Below are positions 47,100-59,476 of a stretch of 64,000 bases of DNA, in pieces. This DNA comes from Hymenopus coronatus (taxonomy: Eukaryota; Arthropoda; Insecta; Mantodea; Hymenopodidae), in assembly GCA_030762935.1 (NCBI GenBank), contig CM060886.1, forward strand, positions 37,934,509 to 37,998,508. The letters run 5' to 3'. The first letter of the stretch is position 1, and every line of letters begins with the position of its first letter. The notes beneath the pieces were generated by a model. The model was given only the letters and a program-made list of their open reading frames with translations, did no database searches and was not told the DNA's origin. The position numbers were made by a program, and so were the translations under genes.

Positions 47100-48049
47100 A
47101 ATAATAGTTCTATGTATTTGACACAATAGTATCTGAACCATATTACTACCAGAATGGACATAATCATGGCAAACAAATCATGCAGTGTTTCAAATTAAGG
47201 TTCTGTATAAAATAATAAAAACGTTTTCTCTACTTTGATGACATCCTTGCACTTAAATAGAGCCGGAAAAGTATTCATTGTAAATCTAAGAGTCTGCATA
47301 GCTAAAGAAAGGGACAAAACGGCCGCAGAGTCCTCTGGGCGTCACACAAGAGCGATTTTCCCAACATGGAATTTGTTAGGTTGGGCGTGATGCACGCACC
47401 GACTTCCTGGGTCGTGACGTGTCCACACGATATGGGTGCACACGCTAGTAAACAGGTGTGAACGGTTTTATGCTCGGTGCAAATAGTTACTTGATGGTGC
47501 TTACACAGTTAAAATAGGTCAAGCTGCTATGAAATATAACATTTGCCCCGTCTTTAGCGGTGCGAGCGTTTGTTTACACTCTGTTACGAAATTCTCGTTG
47601 CTAAGTTGCGAGTTACATTACAGATTGTAAGTTTTATCTTTAGAAAGCTGTTTTCTACTCAACTATAGTTACAACAATTGTAGCAAATTAAATTTCAAGC
47701 AATTGTCATTGTCATGCTCAGAAAATACACATTAGGATACTTCTCAGGTTTGTGACATGCTAGTCATTGGGGATTATTGTTCTCTCTTTTACCGTCCTGT
47801 TTCTTTCGTTAATTCTGTCTCAGGTAATACTTTAATCAGTAATAGAGCATACTGAAACCCAATTAATTCTGTAATTATCTAACCTGCGTAAATAATACTT
47901 CTCGTTCACACTATCTCATTAAAATATTCAGTGGTGGTGGTGGTAAAAGAATGAATGATATTAATGTTATTATTGGTCGTCTTCTTAGAGTTATTGGTAG
48001 GATTAATACAATTTTAACATCAAAGATTAAAAAGATAATGACAATTAGA
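47100..48049. other. Unassigned stretch
   Basis: The part at 47320-47480 is somewhat GC-richer. No domain, RNA or repeat recognised. Confidence 0.3.
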
Positions 48050-48946
48050 AAAAATCTGATGTGTTCCATTCACATGACTTTCTCTATATCTCTGCAACAA
48101 ATTATTGTTCAAAAGCTTCTGATTCTATTTACTTCATATTAATCGAGAAAAAAATCAGCAGAGATAGTCCCATTACCTGCTTCCTTGTAAGTAGAGGCGA
48201 AATAAGGGAGTATTATTGGTTAAAGTGATAGTCAAAAGTTGGTAGCTATGTGACTGAGCTTCCTTTGTTTGTATGGACTGGAATTGCTGAATTCCTGTAT
48301 GAGAAAAGTATGTTTTTTAAAGCTGAAATAAAAAAAAAAAAAAAAAAAACAAAGAGTATCTCAAAAACGATATACTCCACGAAAAAAACGTATATATGAT
48401 AAATTGTGTGTTTTAAGGTGCTCTACATATTTTGTGTTCTAAGTTTTTCTCTATCTCTTACGGCTCAGCAGTTATGAAAAAATCCATAAAATTCATCCAG
48501 AATGAAGTAGTCTTCAGAGGCTATTCCCAGAAAATTCAAGATATACATTTTATTTGTCGTGTAAATATCTTTAATAAACGAAATTTTAATCAAAATCGTT
48601 AGAGCCATTTTTGAGAAAAACAAAACTTTCGAAAAAAGTTACATGTAACGGGTAGTTTGGGGTGGGGGGATTTTTCTCAAAAATCTTCTTGTCGCATCCC
48701 TGGAGGATACTAAACTTAAATATCAAGATTGGTATTTTACCGACTTTTCATTTTTGAGTTATCGTGTTCAAAGACACACGGACACACACACCACACACGG
48801 ACCTTTTTCCGAAAATGCTTTTTTTTTATATAAAGGGGACCCTAAAACATATATTTCCGGTGAAATCTCGGTATTGAATTTTTGGGTGGAGTGCAATACC
48901 TCCTCTATATACTATGTACATAGTAAGTGTAGAGAAAGTAAAAATC
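48050..48946 (-). mobile_element. H element copy 19
   Basis: Complete and well preserved: AAAAATCTGATGTGTTCC and CATGACTTTCTCTA at the left, ACTATGTACATAGTAAGTG and TAGAGAAAGTAAAAAT at the right. A poly-A expansion at 48329-48350. A good reference copy for a consensus. Confidence 0.93.
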
Positions 48947-48984
48947 GTAAGGAAAAAAGGTAGACATGAGGATGTAATTGGATC

Positions 48985-49300
48985 TAATGGGCGCTAACGC
49001 GGCTGCCTGCCAAGCGGGAGACCTGGGTTCGAATCCCGTTACTGGTCCGGGGTGCACTCAGCCTCGTGAGGTCCTTGGGGGGGGGCGGGCCAATTTAGAG
49101 GCTACTTGATGAAGTATCGGCTCCAGGTCATAGCTACGCATTAACTGGGCGGGTTGAGGGGTGGAGGCGCTGACCACGTCTCACTCTCCAATACTGCACC
49201 CCATCCATGACGTCTGTCCTGGACCGAGATGGGGGACGCAGCGGCCGGGCGTTAGGCCAAGGTTCCTTGTGAGCTGTTGTGCCATAGAGTTATAATATTT
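48985..49300 (+). mobile_element. SINE family C (tRNA-Gly-derived), copy 4 (5' truncated)
   Basis: The anticodon-arm region GCTGCCTGCCAAGCGGGAG and box B GGGTTCGAATCCCG make the closest match to tRNA-Gly(GCC) in the window. The body has the G-run expanded (GGGGGGGGGC at 49077-49086) and ends TGTGCCATAGAGTTATAATA. The box A end is partly lost. Confidence 0.88.
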
Positions 49301-49451
49301 CATTTGCAATTAGGACCGTGTTTGCCAAATATGATATACCCAATTGCTATCATAGTATTTAAGCGTTCTTTTCGGTCAGCAGGTGGGAAAGACCGGTTCC
49401 TGCAACAAATGGCTCCCTTCCCCCTTCTATAAACCCTACTTCAAAGGCATA

Positions 49452-50432
49452 CGAATGGATATAGGTACATAGAGAGGAAGATATCGTATTCCACTAAAAA
49501 ATTCGACACCGAGATTCACCACAAACATAAGTTTTGTAGACTCTGAATCGAAAAAAAAATTAGAAAAAGGGGCCAGCGCGTGTGATGAAAGAAATTAGTT
49601 AAAATATAATGTTAGTATGTCATATTAAAATTATTAAGAAATTAATATTTCCATATCATTCAAATAATTCCTAAAAACTGAAAAATATTATTTTAAAATT
49701 TTTATACTAACTTTATTTAATGCAATAAATTATTATGTACCTTATAATAATGCAGCGTGTGTGTGTATGGTGTGGACAGCATAACTTAAAAACGAAAAGT
49801 TGGTATTTAAGTATTATTTAAAAATACGGCACAAACATATGCTGAAAATTTTCTCACTCCAAATTATCCATTACATCGAAGATTTTTCGTAATTTTCAAA
49901 GTTGCCGCATACGATTTTGACTAAGATGTCGTATATTAAAGATATTTACATGAAAAATAACAAATATTGATTTTCTTGGGGATAGCCTCTGGAGCCTACT
50001 GCATTGAATGACTTGCTTAACTGGTAAACGTAACAGATAAACAAAAAGTTACTGCCCAAAAAATGTAGATCTCGTTAAAACACAATTTATGACATTTTTT
50101 TTCTTGTAGAGCCAGCCATTTCCAAGGTATTATTTGTTACTCGTTTTAAAATAACCAAGCCTTCCATATTTCTCAAATGGCAAGTCGTTATTAAATGTTT
50201 TCATCCTGGACATGCAAAGAGAAGAGAATTTTAATTGTATCACATAGCAACGGCTTTTAAAAGATTTTGTTATCGCTTTAGTCCAGTGAATGCCCTTATT
50301 TCCCCTCTACATAGAAGGAACTAAGTAACAAAATCATTTCTGCTAATGTTTATCTCGGTTAGTATCCAGTAGAGACAAGAATGAGCTTTTGTAAGAATAA
50401 TTGTTGTAGAATAGAAAAAGCTATGATCAGAT
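49452..50432 (+). mobile_element. H element copy 20 (with AT1 insertion)
   Basis: GTACATAGAGAGGAAGATAT to GCTATGATCAGATC. A 170-bp AT-rich block (49583-49757) interrupts the microsatellite region; outside it the order is normal. Confidence 0.85.
49583..49757. repeat. AT-rich repeat AT1, copy 2, inside H copy 20
   Basis: TCATATTAAAATTATTAAGA and what follows align with 29352-29488. The flanks CAGCGCGTGTG and CAGCGTGTGTG may be an imperfect duplication of about 11 bp, or simply the split GT microsatellite. Confidence 0.55.
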
Positions 50433-50433
50433 C

Positions 50434-51188
50434 TTTTTACTTGCTCTACACGTACTAGGTGCATAGTGTACAGAGAAGGTATTATAATGCACCCAGAAAT
50501 TCGATACCGAGATTTCACCGTAAATATATGTTTTGGGTCCCCCTGATTCCAAAAAAGTTTTCTAGAAAAAATGTCCGTGTGTGTCTGTGTGTCTTTGGGC
50601 AGAATAGTTCAAAAACGGAAAAACCGTTAAATACCAAACTTAGTATTTAAGTTGAGTATCTTCCAAGGATGCAACACTAAGATTTTCAAGAAAATCTCCG
50701 CACCCCAAACATCCCTTTTAATGTAAAAAATGGGGAAGGTTTTTGATTTTCTCGAAAAGACTCTAAGAGTTTTTATTGAATTTTGCATAACTGGTATTCC
50801 GTTAGAGATAGACAGAAACTTACTATACAAAATATGTAGATCACGATAAAACACAATTTATGTCATATACATTTTTTCTACAGTTTGTCGTTTTTGAGAT
50901 ATTCCTTGTTATTGATTTCAGTTTTAGAAGATTTGCTTTTCTCATACGGGAACTTGTCAACCCTTGGCTACGCAAAGAAAGGGATTACAATCCCATAGCA
51001 ACCACATTTTAAAAATTTGACTGTCGGTTTAGCTTAGTATATTCCCTTACTTCCCTTTTACTTATAAAGGAACTAAGTAATAAGACCGTTTCTGCTAATG
51101 TTTAGCGTTAAATATATAGAATACTAAGCTTATTAAGAATAATTAGAGATATAGAGAGAGCTATGTGAATGGAATACATCAGATTTGT
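50434..51188 (+). mobile_element. H element copy 21
   Basis: Directly abuts copy 20. TTTTTACTTGCTCTACACG, palindrome ACTAGGTGCATAGT, short GT tract, end ATACATCAGATTTG. A deletion near 50770-50775 removes about 110 bp. Confidence 0.9.
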
Positions 51189-52638
51189 TTAGCATGTTTT
51201 TTTTTTCGCATATCTCTGGTTCCAACGATGAACAGTAGCATTCCATTCTATCGTTTGACTTATTTCCAGAAACATTAGCTGACTTTTAGCTGGAAAATAT
51301 TTAAAACTAGCGTAATTTAAATTCAGTTCGACGAATGTTTAATCTGAAAGTCATACACTGATACGGAAGTAGTAAATTATTATAAGCTAGCCTTTGTTCC
51401 ACAACTCTGTATATTCGCAACTGTTGGCATTTCTCGCAGTTCAGGAGCACTGTTTTGCATATTTGGATAACTGGCATTGCTCTGGCAAAGAAGAGCGACT
51501 AATAACTGCTCGAAAATAGAGCGATAATAATTAGTATTTGTAATGAAGGAGTTCAAAATTCATTCAAACTCAAACAGCTTCAAACCTTTCATACGGTAAC
51601 ATTCTACTTATTGTAGCACTATTCAAATATTCAAATCACAATTCTGTTTCTTGCTATTGCTGATATAATATATCAATGTGCTCTCTCCAATTTATACTTC
51701 ATTGAATATTTTGGAAATACAGGTATCATCCAAAACTTAATGCAGCTTTACTATAATTCTTATTTATTTCTCATTAAACAAACTTAAATTCCTTGCTAAA
51801 TCTCCTTTCAATAGTTTGTTATTTATTTTCATCATTTTTGCACTGTCCAAGAGTTGCTACAGTTAACTAATATTTAAACTGGCATAATAGAATAGTTTAT
51901 TTTCGTTTGGTTTCATTATCAAATTTAATATGTAATTCTTCCACCTATCTAGGCCGAAAACAAATTTTAAACGTCTCTGGACATATTGCATTTCTGCTTT
52001 ATTCCAATGCTTTATTTCAATCTCTGTGCCGCAAACGACATTGCAGATTCTAGTTCAGTTTTAGATTTGACTTTGTCATTGGTCGATTGACCAATATGGC
52101 TCTCCATGCTCAAGCATACAGAACGAAAGGAAAACTGTGTGTTTCGTATTGGAAAGTAGAACCGATTTTCAGAAAGTCCATTTACATACACCTAACCTAA
52201 CCTAACCTCGATGAAATCTTTAAACCTGTAGTTCACCTGCCACGTAGCCATATTGTCTCCGTAACCTATAAATAGGAAAGGCTCAGGAGTAACCAATAGG
52301 AAGGGCTCAGGAAAGAACCCTAGTCTAAAACTGACCTAAAATCTGCAATCTGGCCTGCCGCAATGGTCGATGTATCATGGCTGAACCATTATTGCGTAAT
52401 ATCAGGTACGAATTGTTGAGCAGAAAATTGATTATGGAAACAAGAAGTAGTTTGTGTAGTTTCTAAACGCAATATTGTGGTAATACAAAACGCGAAATAG
52501 TAAATAAATGCAAGAAGGCGCGAGAAAATCAAAGAAAATATAGTACAAGTGTATAACCACCGCGAAGCAGTAAACAAATAATTAATAATAGACGTACAGC
52601 ACGAAACAGCTCGCAGTTCTTCTGCAAGTCTCCTTCTG

Positions 52639-52640
<2 letters not shown>
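51189..52640. other. Unassigned stretch
   Basis: Contains three CCTAA units (52193-52206) and a partial duplication of AATAGGAARGGCTCAGGA at about 52270-52314. No gene or TE domain. Confidence 0.4.

Positions 52641-52641
<1 letters not shown>

Positions 52642-52689
<48 letters not shown>
52642..52689. repeat. (CT)n microsatellite abutting an H copy
   Basis: About 24 CT units immediately before the palindrome of copy 22. It probably expanded from the TTTCTCTA stretch of the H terminus itself. Confidence 0.95.
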
Positions 52690-52691
<2 letters not shown>

Positions 52692-53518
52692 GTACATAGT
52701 GTATAGAGAAGCTGTCGCACTCTACCCAAAAATTTGATACCGAGATTTCACCGGAAATATGTGTTTTAGGATCCCCTGTATAAAAAAAAAACAGCATTTT
52801 CAGATAAAAGGTCCGCACGTGTGTGTGTCTGTGAACACGCTAACTCAAAAGAGAAAAGTCAGTAAAATACCAAACTGGGTATTTAAGTTTAGTATCTTCA
52901 GGGATGCGACACGAAGATTTTGAAAAAAATTCCCCACCCCAAACTACCCTTTACATTGTACTTTTTTCGATTTTCTCTTACGATTTTGATTAAAATATCG
53001 TATATTAAAGATATTTACCTCACAAATAAAATGTATATCTTGAATTTTCTGGGAGCAGCCTCTGAAGACTACTTTATTCCGGATGAATTTTATGGAATTT
53101 TGCATAACTTCTAAACGGTAAGAGATGGACCAAAAGTTACCAAAAAAAAAAAAAAAATGTATAGCACTTTAAAACACACAATCTATGTTACATACATTTC
53201 TTTCATTGGGTTCGTTTTTTAGACATTCCTTGTTTTTCGTTTCACCTTAAAAAATGTACACTTTTCTCATACAGAAATGTATCAACTCCTGTCCATACAA
53301 ACAAAGGAACTTCAGTCACATAGCAATCAGCTTTTGACTAATACTTTAGCTCATACTACTCCATTATTTCCCTTCTACTTACGAATAAGCATGTAATACA
53401 ACGAATTCTGGCAATGTTTATCTTGATTTGTATGACGTAGATAAAAGAATGATCTTCTGTAATGAAAGTTTGTTTGTGGAATGGCTAGAGAAGCCATGTG
53501 AATGGAGCACATCGGATT
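52690..53518 (+). mobile_element. H element copy 22
   Basis: TGTACATAGTGTATAGAGAAG to GGAGCACATCGGATTG. The outer arm of the palindrome has been replaced by the CT microsatellite. Confidence 0.92.
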
Positions 53519-54118
53519 GTTTCTTTAATATTTAACAATCTGGCACATCAAAGCCTCTTCTTCCCCGTTGTGGTTTCTATATTCATTTCATTTTAACTTC
53601 GCTGGTGTTTGGGGAGGGAGAAGTGAAATTAGATTGAGCAAATTACATAAGCTTGCATGTAACAGTTTGTTAATTGGTATGATACCAATGAAGCGCATGA
53701 GGAAGACAAGAGTTAGCTTTTGAATGTGGTAGAAATAAACAAAGAATGGCAGTTACTTCATACTCTGTTTTAATTGATCTCTGTTCAGAATGAAAGGATT
53801 AAGTACCGAAAGTAATCCCCCATGCTGCATCGCAGAGAGATGCAAATTAGTTCGCCAAATTGCGTTCGTTTTATTGCGTTGCAAGGGCTTTGTTCTATAT
53901 ATGAAATACATTCCCAACATAACAGCATTGTCTGAAAATGATATTACGTACCAGCTCGATTTGCTGATAAACTATTGTTATAATGGATAGATGGATATCT
54001 TATTGCACGAGTCATTAACACTGCAAATGAAACCATTGGGACACAATCACAGCACAAAGTGCATTAAAATTAGCCTGGCGTATTAGAATTTATGAATAAC
54101 ATATTAAGAGAAAATACG
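53519..54118. other. Unassigned stretch
   Basis: A 66-codon frame at 53790-53990 shows no domain. Confidence 0.3.
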
Positions 54119-54906
54119 TTTTTACTTTTCTCTACATCCCAAAAATTCGATACCGAGATTTCACCGGAAACATACGTTTTAGGGCTCCCTGTATCCAAAA
54201 GAAGTATTTTCAGAAAAAGGTCTGCCAGTGTGTCTGTAAACACAATAATTCAAAAATGAAAAGTCTGTAACATATCGAACTTGGTATTTAAGTTTTACTA
54301 TCTTCCAAGGATGCAAAACGAAGATTTCGAGAAAAATCCCCCCCACCTCAAACTACCTTTTACAAGGGAAAAATAAAAAAATTTTAAATTTCTCAAAAAT
54401 GGCTTTAACGATTTTGATTAAAATACCTTGTATTGAAGGTATTTACATGACAAATAAAATGTGCATCTTGAAGTTTATGGGAATAGACTCTAAAGACCTC
54501 TTATTTTGAACGAATTTTGCTGAATTTTATTTAACTGATAAACCGTGAGAGATGGACAAAAACGTACTGTACAAAAAATGTAGCTCACGTTAAAACACAT
54601 TGGAATTGACCATTTCTGAGATATATTTTGTTATTTGTTTCAGATATAAAATAGCATTTTCTCACACGGGAAGTTGTAAACTTCTGGCCCTGCATATAAA
54701 TGGTTTCAACCACATGGCAACCAACGTTTAAAGATTTGACTATCGTATTCCATTATTTTTCTTTTACTAACAAAGAAGCAAGTAATTAAGACAATTTCTT
54801 TTCATTATCTTGATTATTATAAAGTAGATAGAAGAATAAGCTTTATAATAATAATTTGTTCCATTCACATGACTTTCTCTACATGGTTGTAACACATCAG
54901 ACTTTT
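54119..54906 (+). mobile_element. H element copy 23 (rearranged)
   Basis: TTTTTACTTTTCTCTACATC lacks the palindrome. Near the right end, TTCCATTCACATGACTTTCT (54860-54879) is in the opposite orientation to the rest, so the terminal 30 bp look inverted. Confidence 0.85.
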
Positions 54907-55165
54907 TTATTTTAACTACATTGCATCGCCCCAGGTGCATATCGGCATAAAAGAATCCGTGATAAAGTGAATACTTATCTGCCACTCAACCTGGTGTTGA
55001 TGCCAAGATCTCGTGGACAACCTCAGCTTCCGGGTGGCAGTGGAACGCTGAAAATAAATTGTGTGTTGCCTTCGGGTTGCTCAGGGTTTTGTAAACGTAC
55101 TACTTTATAATTTCTAGGCTGCGGTGTGCCTGGAACAAACCATTCACACGAGATTTGTTAAAATA

Positions 55166-55199
<34 letters not shown>

Positions 55200-55929
55200 T
55201 ACCATATACTTAAAGTTGAATAGCAATCTAACTACCTACAATAACCAGTTCCTGTTTGAGAATATATAATAAACTGTTTGGACTAGAATTTTAAAGAGAT
55301 TTGAAAATTATATCCTAAAATGACTAATTAATTTTCTTGGAAACTTTAGACATCTCTTTGCTTAAAGGTGTTGGAAGTTTCTACAAGATTTATTCTGCAA
55401 GAAATGTGTGTGCGTGCGTATTCGTAATTTTTTCACAATTAGTGCAGAGAACATAAAGAAAAATTGTCTAGCAGGGCAGTAGTATGAATTATTGCTTGCA
55501 AATGAGCCTTCGTAACTCACAAGGATCCGGTTTACGGATTCCTTTACACTGACGTGCGTAAACTGTTTGATTTAGCAGTGTGGAGTCACGAAATGTATTG
55601 TTCATGCACAGGACATCAAAATTTACGTGTAAACTACACGGCTTGACAACAGCGAATGCAAATTTACAACTGACAAGTCACGCCACTTGCAGGTTTTAAA
55701 ACTTATTTTTGGTACTTTCATGATCAGGACTCAAACAAGTACATTTTTATAGCCGAAAGGTACGTATTTTCAGCAGTGGCGGCTCGTCACTTACAGGTTT
55801 AGGATGCCGGGAGGCGAAAGCTATTGCTTTACACACAGTTTCTATTCTACTGTTTCCAGAAGTAAAAAAAAAAAAAAAAAACAAAACAACTCGTTCAGTT
55901 GACTGTTTTTTTTTCTTTTTGTTTGTTTT
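54907..55929. other. Unassigned stretch with TTA microsatellite
   Basis: (TTA)n of about 11 units at 55167-55199 and an A run at 55866-55880. No gene recognised. Confidence 0.4.
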
Positions 55930-56778
55930 TTTATTTTCTCTACACGTACTAATATGTACGTATATAGAGAAGATTTTGCACTCCACCCAAAAATTAAATA
56001 CCAAAATCTCACCGGAAATATATGTTTTAGGGTCCTCTGTATCCAAAAAAAGAATTTTCAGAAAAAGGTCCGTGTGTATGTGTGTTCCTGTGTCTTTGAA
56101 CAAGATAACTCGAAAAGAAAAGTCGGTAAAATACCAAACTTGGTATTTAAGTTGAGTATCTTCTAGGGATGCGACACGAAGATTTTGAGAAAAATCCACC
56201 CACCCCGAACTACCCTTTATTTGGAACTTTTTTCGAAAATTTTGATTCTCTCAAAAATGGCTCTAATGATTTTGATTAAAACATCGTATATTAAAGGTAT
56301 TTACCTGACAAATACAATGTATATCTTGAATTTTCTGGCAATAGCCTCTGAAGACCACTATTTTGGATGAATTTGACGCATTTTGCATAACTGCTAAACC
56401 GTAAGAAATGAGCAAAAACTTACCACATAGAAATGTAGATCACGTTAAAATACACAATTTATGTCATATACGTTTTTTTCGTGGTATTGGCCATTTCTGA
56501 GATATTCTTTGTTATTTGATTCAAATTCAAAATACTTAAAATTTTTCTTACACTTGGAAACGAATTTTAACCACATGGCAACCAACTTTTAAAGCATTTG
56601 ACTATCGTTTTAACCGTGTATTCCCTTATTTTCCTTCTACTTACAAGGAAGCAAGAAATAAAGACACTTTCTGCTAATGTTTATCTCGCTTATCATAAAG
56701 TAGTCAGAAAAATATGTTTTAATAATAATTTGTTACAGTGATGTAGAGAAAGTCATGTGAATGGAACACATCAGGTTT
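55930..56778 (+). mobile_element. H element copy 24
   Basis: TTTTATTTTCTCTACACG, palindrome-like ACTAATATGTACGTATATAG, a reduced GT tract, and the end GGAACACATCAGG. Confidence 0.92.
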
Positions 56779-56779
56779 T

Positions 56780-57348
56780 TTGTTTAGCACGTACCTAATC
56801 CTATGCATTAGTGAAGTTTATAAACTCAACCTGCAATAAAATGCATCTATGAATGCGAGCGGAAATTAAATTATAGGTAGATATTTATACTCTATCATTT
56901 GTTTTGCCTTTGTTTAGCCTTCAGTTGTTTAAATCATTCGTGTACCGTCCATTAACATTTTAGCAGAGAATACACGGTTTTATAACACACGTTCTGTTCC
57001 TGTTTTTACAAAATAAATTATTTACACATCTTAATGACAGTTAACACACACTGATGCCGGTTCTTCTAACTTTTAGTTCTATCAGCTATAATATATATTC
57101 AGAATTGCTTAAGCAGAAACGTGTAGAGTTTGCTTACGGTTTTGCCGGTAGTTGAGTGAGTGGCAGTTTTTTCCAATTCTCGGGGTTTTGCCATATTCGA
57201 CCAAAGCCAATAGATGGCAGTTGAGGTTATTAAACAGCTGACTGTCGATTGTATGTTGTGGAAGCAATGTGATCAACACAGTGGCGAATAATAGAACAGC
57301 AAATGGCACACAACACGAAACTAAACGGAGAGAAACATAAGCTAATAA
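56780..57348. other. Unassigned stretch
   Basis: No repeat or gene recognised. Confidence 0.3.
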
Positions 57349-58059
57349 AATCTGATGTGTACCATTCACATGACTTTCTCCATATCCCTGCAACAAATAA
57401 TTCTTAAAAAGCTTATACTTCTATTTACTTTATGCTAATCAGACAAAAATAGCAGAAATAGTCTAATTACTCGCTTCCTTGTAAGTAGAGGCGAAATAAG
57501 GGACAACCGTAGGTTAAAGTGATAGTCAAAAGCTGGGTGCTATGTCAATGAAGTTCCTTTGTCTATATGCATAGGAGTTGACAAGTTCCTGTATGAGAAA
57601 AGTATACGTTTTTCATAGCAGAAACCAAAAATAAGGAATGTCACAAAAACGACGAACTCCACGAAAAAATGTATATAACATAAATTGTGTGTTTTAATGT
57701 GCTCTACATTTTCTGTGCAGTAAGTTTTTGTCCATCTCTTACGGTTTAGCAGTTATGCAAAATTTAGTAAAATTCATCCAGAATAAACTACTCTTCATAG
57801 GCTATTCCCAGAAAATTCAAAATATACATTTTATTTGTCAGGTAAATATGTTTAATGTACGAAATTTTAATCAAAATCGTTAGAGCCATTTTTGAGAAAA
57901 TCAAAATTTTCGAAAAAAGTTCCATGTAAAGGGTAGTTGGGGGTGGGGGAATTTTTCTCAAAATCTTCGTGTCGCATCCCTGGAAGATACTAAACTTAAA
58001 TACCAAGTTTGGTATTTTACCGACTTTTCGTTTTTGAGTTATCGTGTTCACAGACACAC

Positions 58060-58097
<38 letters not shown>

Positions 58098-58243
58098 ATG
58101 GACCTTTTTGTGAAAATGCTTTCTCTGGATATTGGGGAACCTAAAACATATATTTCCGTTGAAATCTCCTTATCGAATTTTTGGTGGAGTGCAATACTTT
58201 CTCTATACACTATGTACATAGTGCGTATGGAGAAAGTAATAAG
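57349..58243 (-). mobile_element. H element copy 25 (young subfamily)
   Basis: Complete, with an (AC)n of about 14 units at 58062-58090. It shares diagnostic variants with copy 27 (CTCCATATCCCTGCAACAAA, ATTCTTAAAAAGCTTATACT, GGACAACCGTAGG, AATGTCACAAAAACGACGAA). A 161-codon minus-strand frame (57788-58273) runs through it, but indels break it in the other copies. Confidence 0.94.
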
Positions 58244-58370
58244 TGCAGTATTGCTGAAGTTATGAAACATCAAATAACGAAAAAGCTCTGTGATTGTGCA
58301 GCATTATTTAACATAAAACGGGCATGCTAAAATTCTTTAAATATACATTAAGTATTATTAGAACTAGTTG

Positions 58371-58440
58371 AAAAATGCAATGCCACAGCTGGGATTTGAA
58401 CATTGCGGTTGCTGTAACCATTGAGCTACTGTGACAATAT
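58371..58440 (-). mobile_element. SINE family B remnant
   Basis: The minus strand reads CAGTAGCTCAATGGTTACAG (box A), then GTTCAAATCCCAGC, then GGCATTGCATTTTT. This is the family B head with the anticodon region deleted. Confidence 0.65.
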
Positions 58441-58953
58441 ACCGGTATGACATTCAATCCTCCAACTGGTTCTTGTTTTTCACCCGGTCAAACAAACCAA
58501 TATGTCTCCCTGCAGAGAATACTTCAATGGTGACCTACATGCGTAAGTACTCTAAAGACATTAAAAATATGCCTGAAAATACTGGTCCTAAGACTGGGTT
58601 TTTTGCTGACCACGCCTTCGTCTTTACACTGTTTGCTATGCTCTTATAAGCGTAATGGAGGGTTTTCCCTTCATGCCCCAATCTGCCTTTTTCTTACTCG
58701 CGTGGTATGTTGTACCAGAATGTCACCAAAGAAAATTGTCGTAATATCCAAGTCTCTTCAGCAAAATCACAGCACCAGGTGCATTTTTATTGTCGTTGAG
58801 TGTACTTAGTATGCGGGTAATATTTAACATAGTTATTGCCAAATATTCTTAGGCAATGCTGCGTTTTTATTATTACTATTATTATGGTTGTATTGAAATC
58901 TCCTATATTTAGGCACACTGAGCAATTTTTCACACAGCCGAGATATGAATAAT
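58441..58953. other. Unassigned stretch
   Basis: Nothing recognised. Confidence 0.3.
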
Positions 58954-59240
58954 GCCGATCCCGGTGGCCGCGCTCGCTAAAGTGTCTCGCTTCGTGGTGC
59001 ACAAGATCGTGGGTTCGAGTTCCGCCTTGGGCATGGGTGTTTCTGTGTTTGTAAACGTGTCTATGTTTGTGTATGTATATGTAAAAGGAAAACGTTAAGA
59101 ATAATAAGGTTTGCTAAGGAAATATAGGAAACTGGAAAAAATGGAAAAAAAAGGAATACAGCGCCGGAGTCCTGGCAAGCCTCCGGAACCGTATTTTTTT
59201 TCTATCTGAAAAAAACAAAAACAAAAAAAAAAAACACGGT
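58954..59240 (+). mobile_element. SINE family A, copy 3
   Basis: CCGATCCCGGTGGCCGCGCT, box B GGGTTCGAGTTCCG, tail GCCGGAGTCCTGGCAAGCCT, and an impure A-rich end (59206-59234). Between head and tail lie about 110 bp (GTTTGTAAACGTG...GGAAAAAAAAGG), as in the 40.1 kb copy. Confidence 0.88.
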
Positions 59241-59290
59241 TCTCTCGCTCTCCACGCGGTTGCTTTAACCATTGGGCTACGGTGAAAAAA
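59241..59290 (-). repeat. tRNA-like remnant (family B-like)
   Basis: Minus strand: CACCGTAGCCCAATGGTTAA then AGCAACCGCG, a box A-type head without box B. Confidence 0.45.
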
Positions 59291-59336
59291 TTCCTGAACT
59301 TGCAAATTTAAATATAAGTGGAGCATTACCAGAACA

Positions 59337-59376
59337 ACAATAATAATAATAATAATAATAATAACAATAATAATAA
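59337..59376. repeat. (AAT)n microsatellite
   Basis: About 12 AAT units with one AAC interruption. Confidence 0.95.
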
Positions 59377-59476
59377 ACATTAAGTGTCATTGTGTTCGTA
59401 TTAGAAGCATTTACAAGTTAACTAATTAAGCTTCGGTGCTAGCTTTGGAATAATATACTTAAAAAGCTCTTAGGAT

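Noticed and set aside
48999..49040. Possible tRNA-Gly gene
   Set aside because: The anticodon and T-arm region resembles tRNA-Gly(GCC), but the 5' third is missing and a SINE body follows directly.
52193..52206. CCTAACCTAACCTAACCT, like the arthropod telomere unit TTAGG
   Set aside because: Only three units within ordinary sequence; far too short to be telomeric, and such short runs are common by chance.
57788..58273. 161-codon minus-strand frame, longest in the window
   Set aside because: It lies wholly inside an H copy; other copies carry indels and stops in the same place, it runs through the GT microsatellite (Cys-Val repeats), and no domain is visible.
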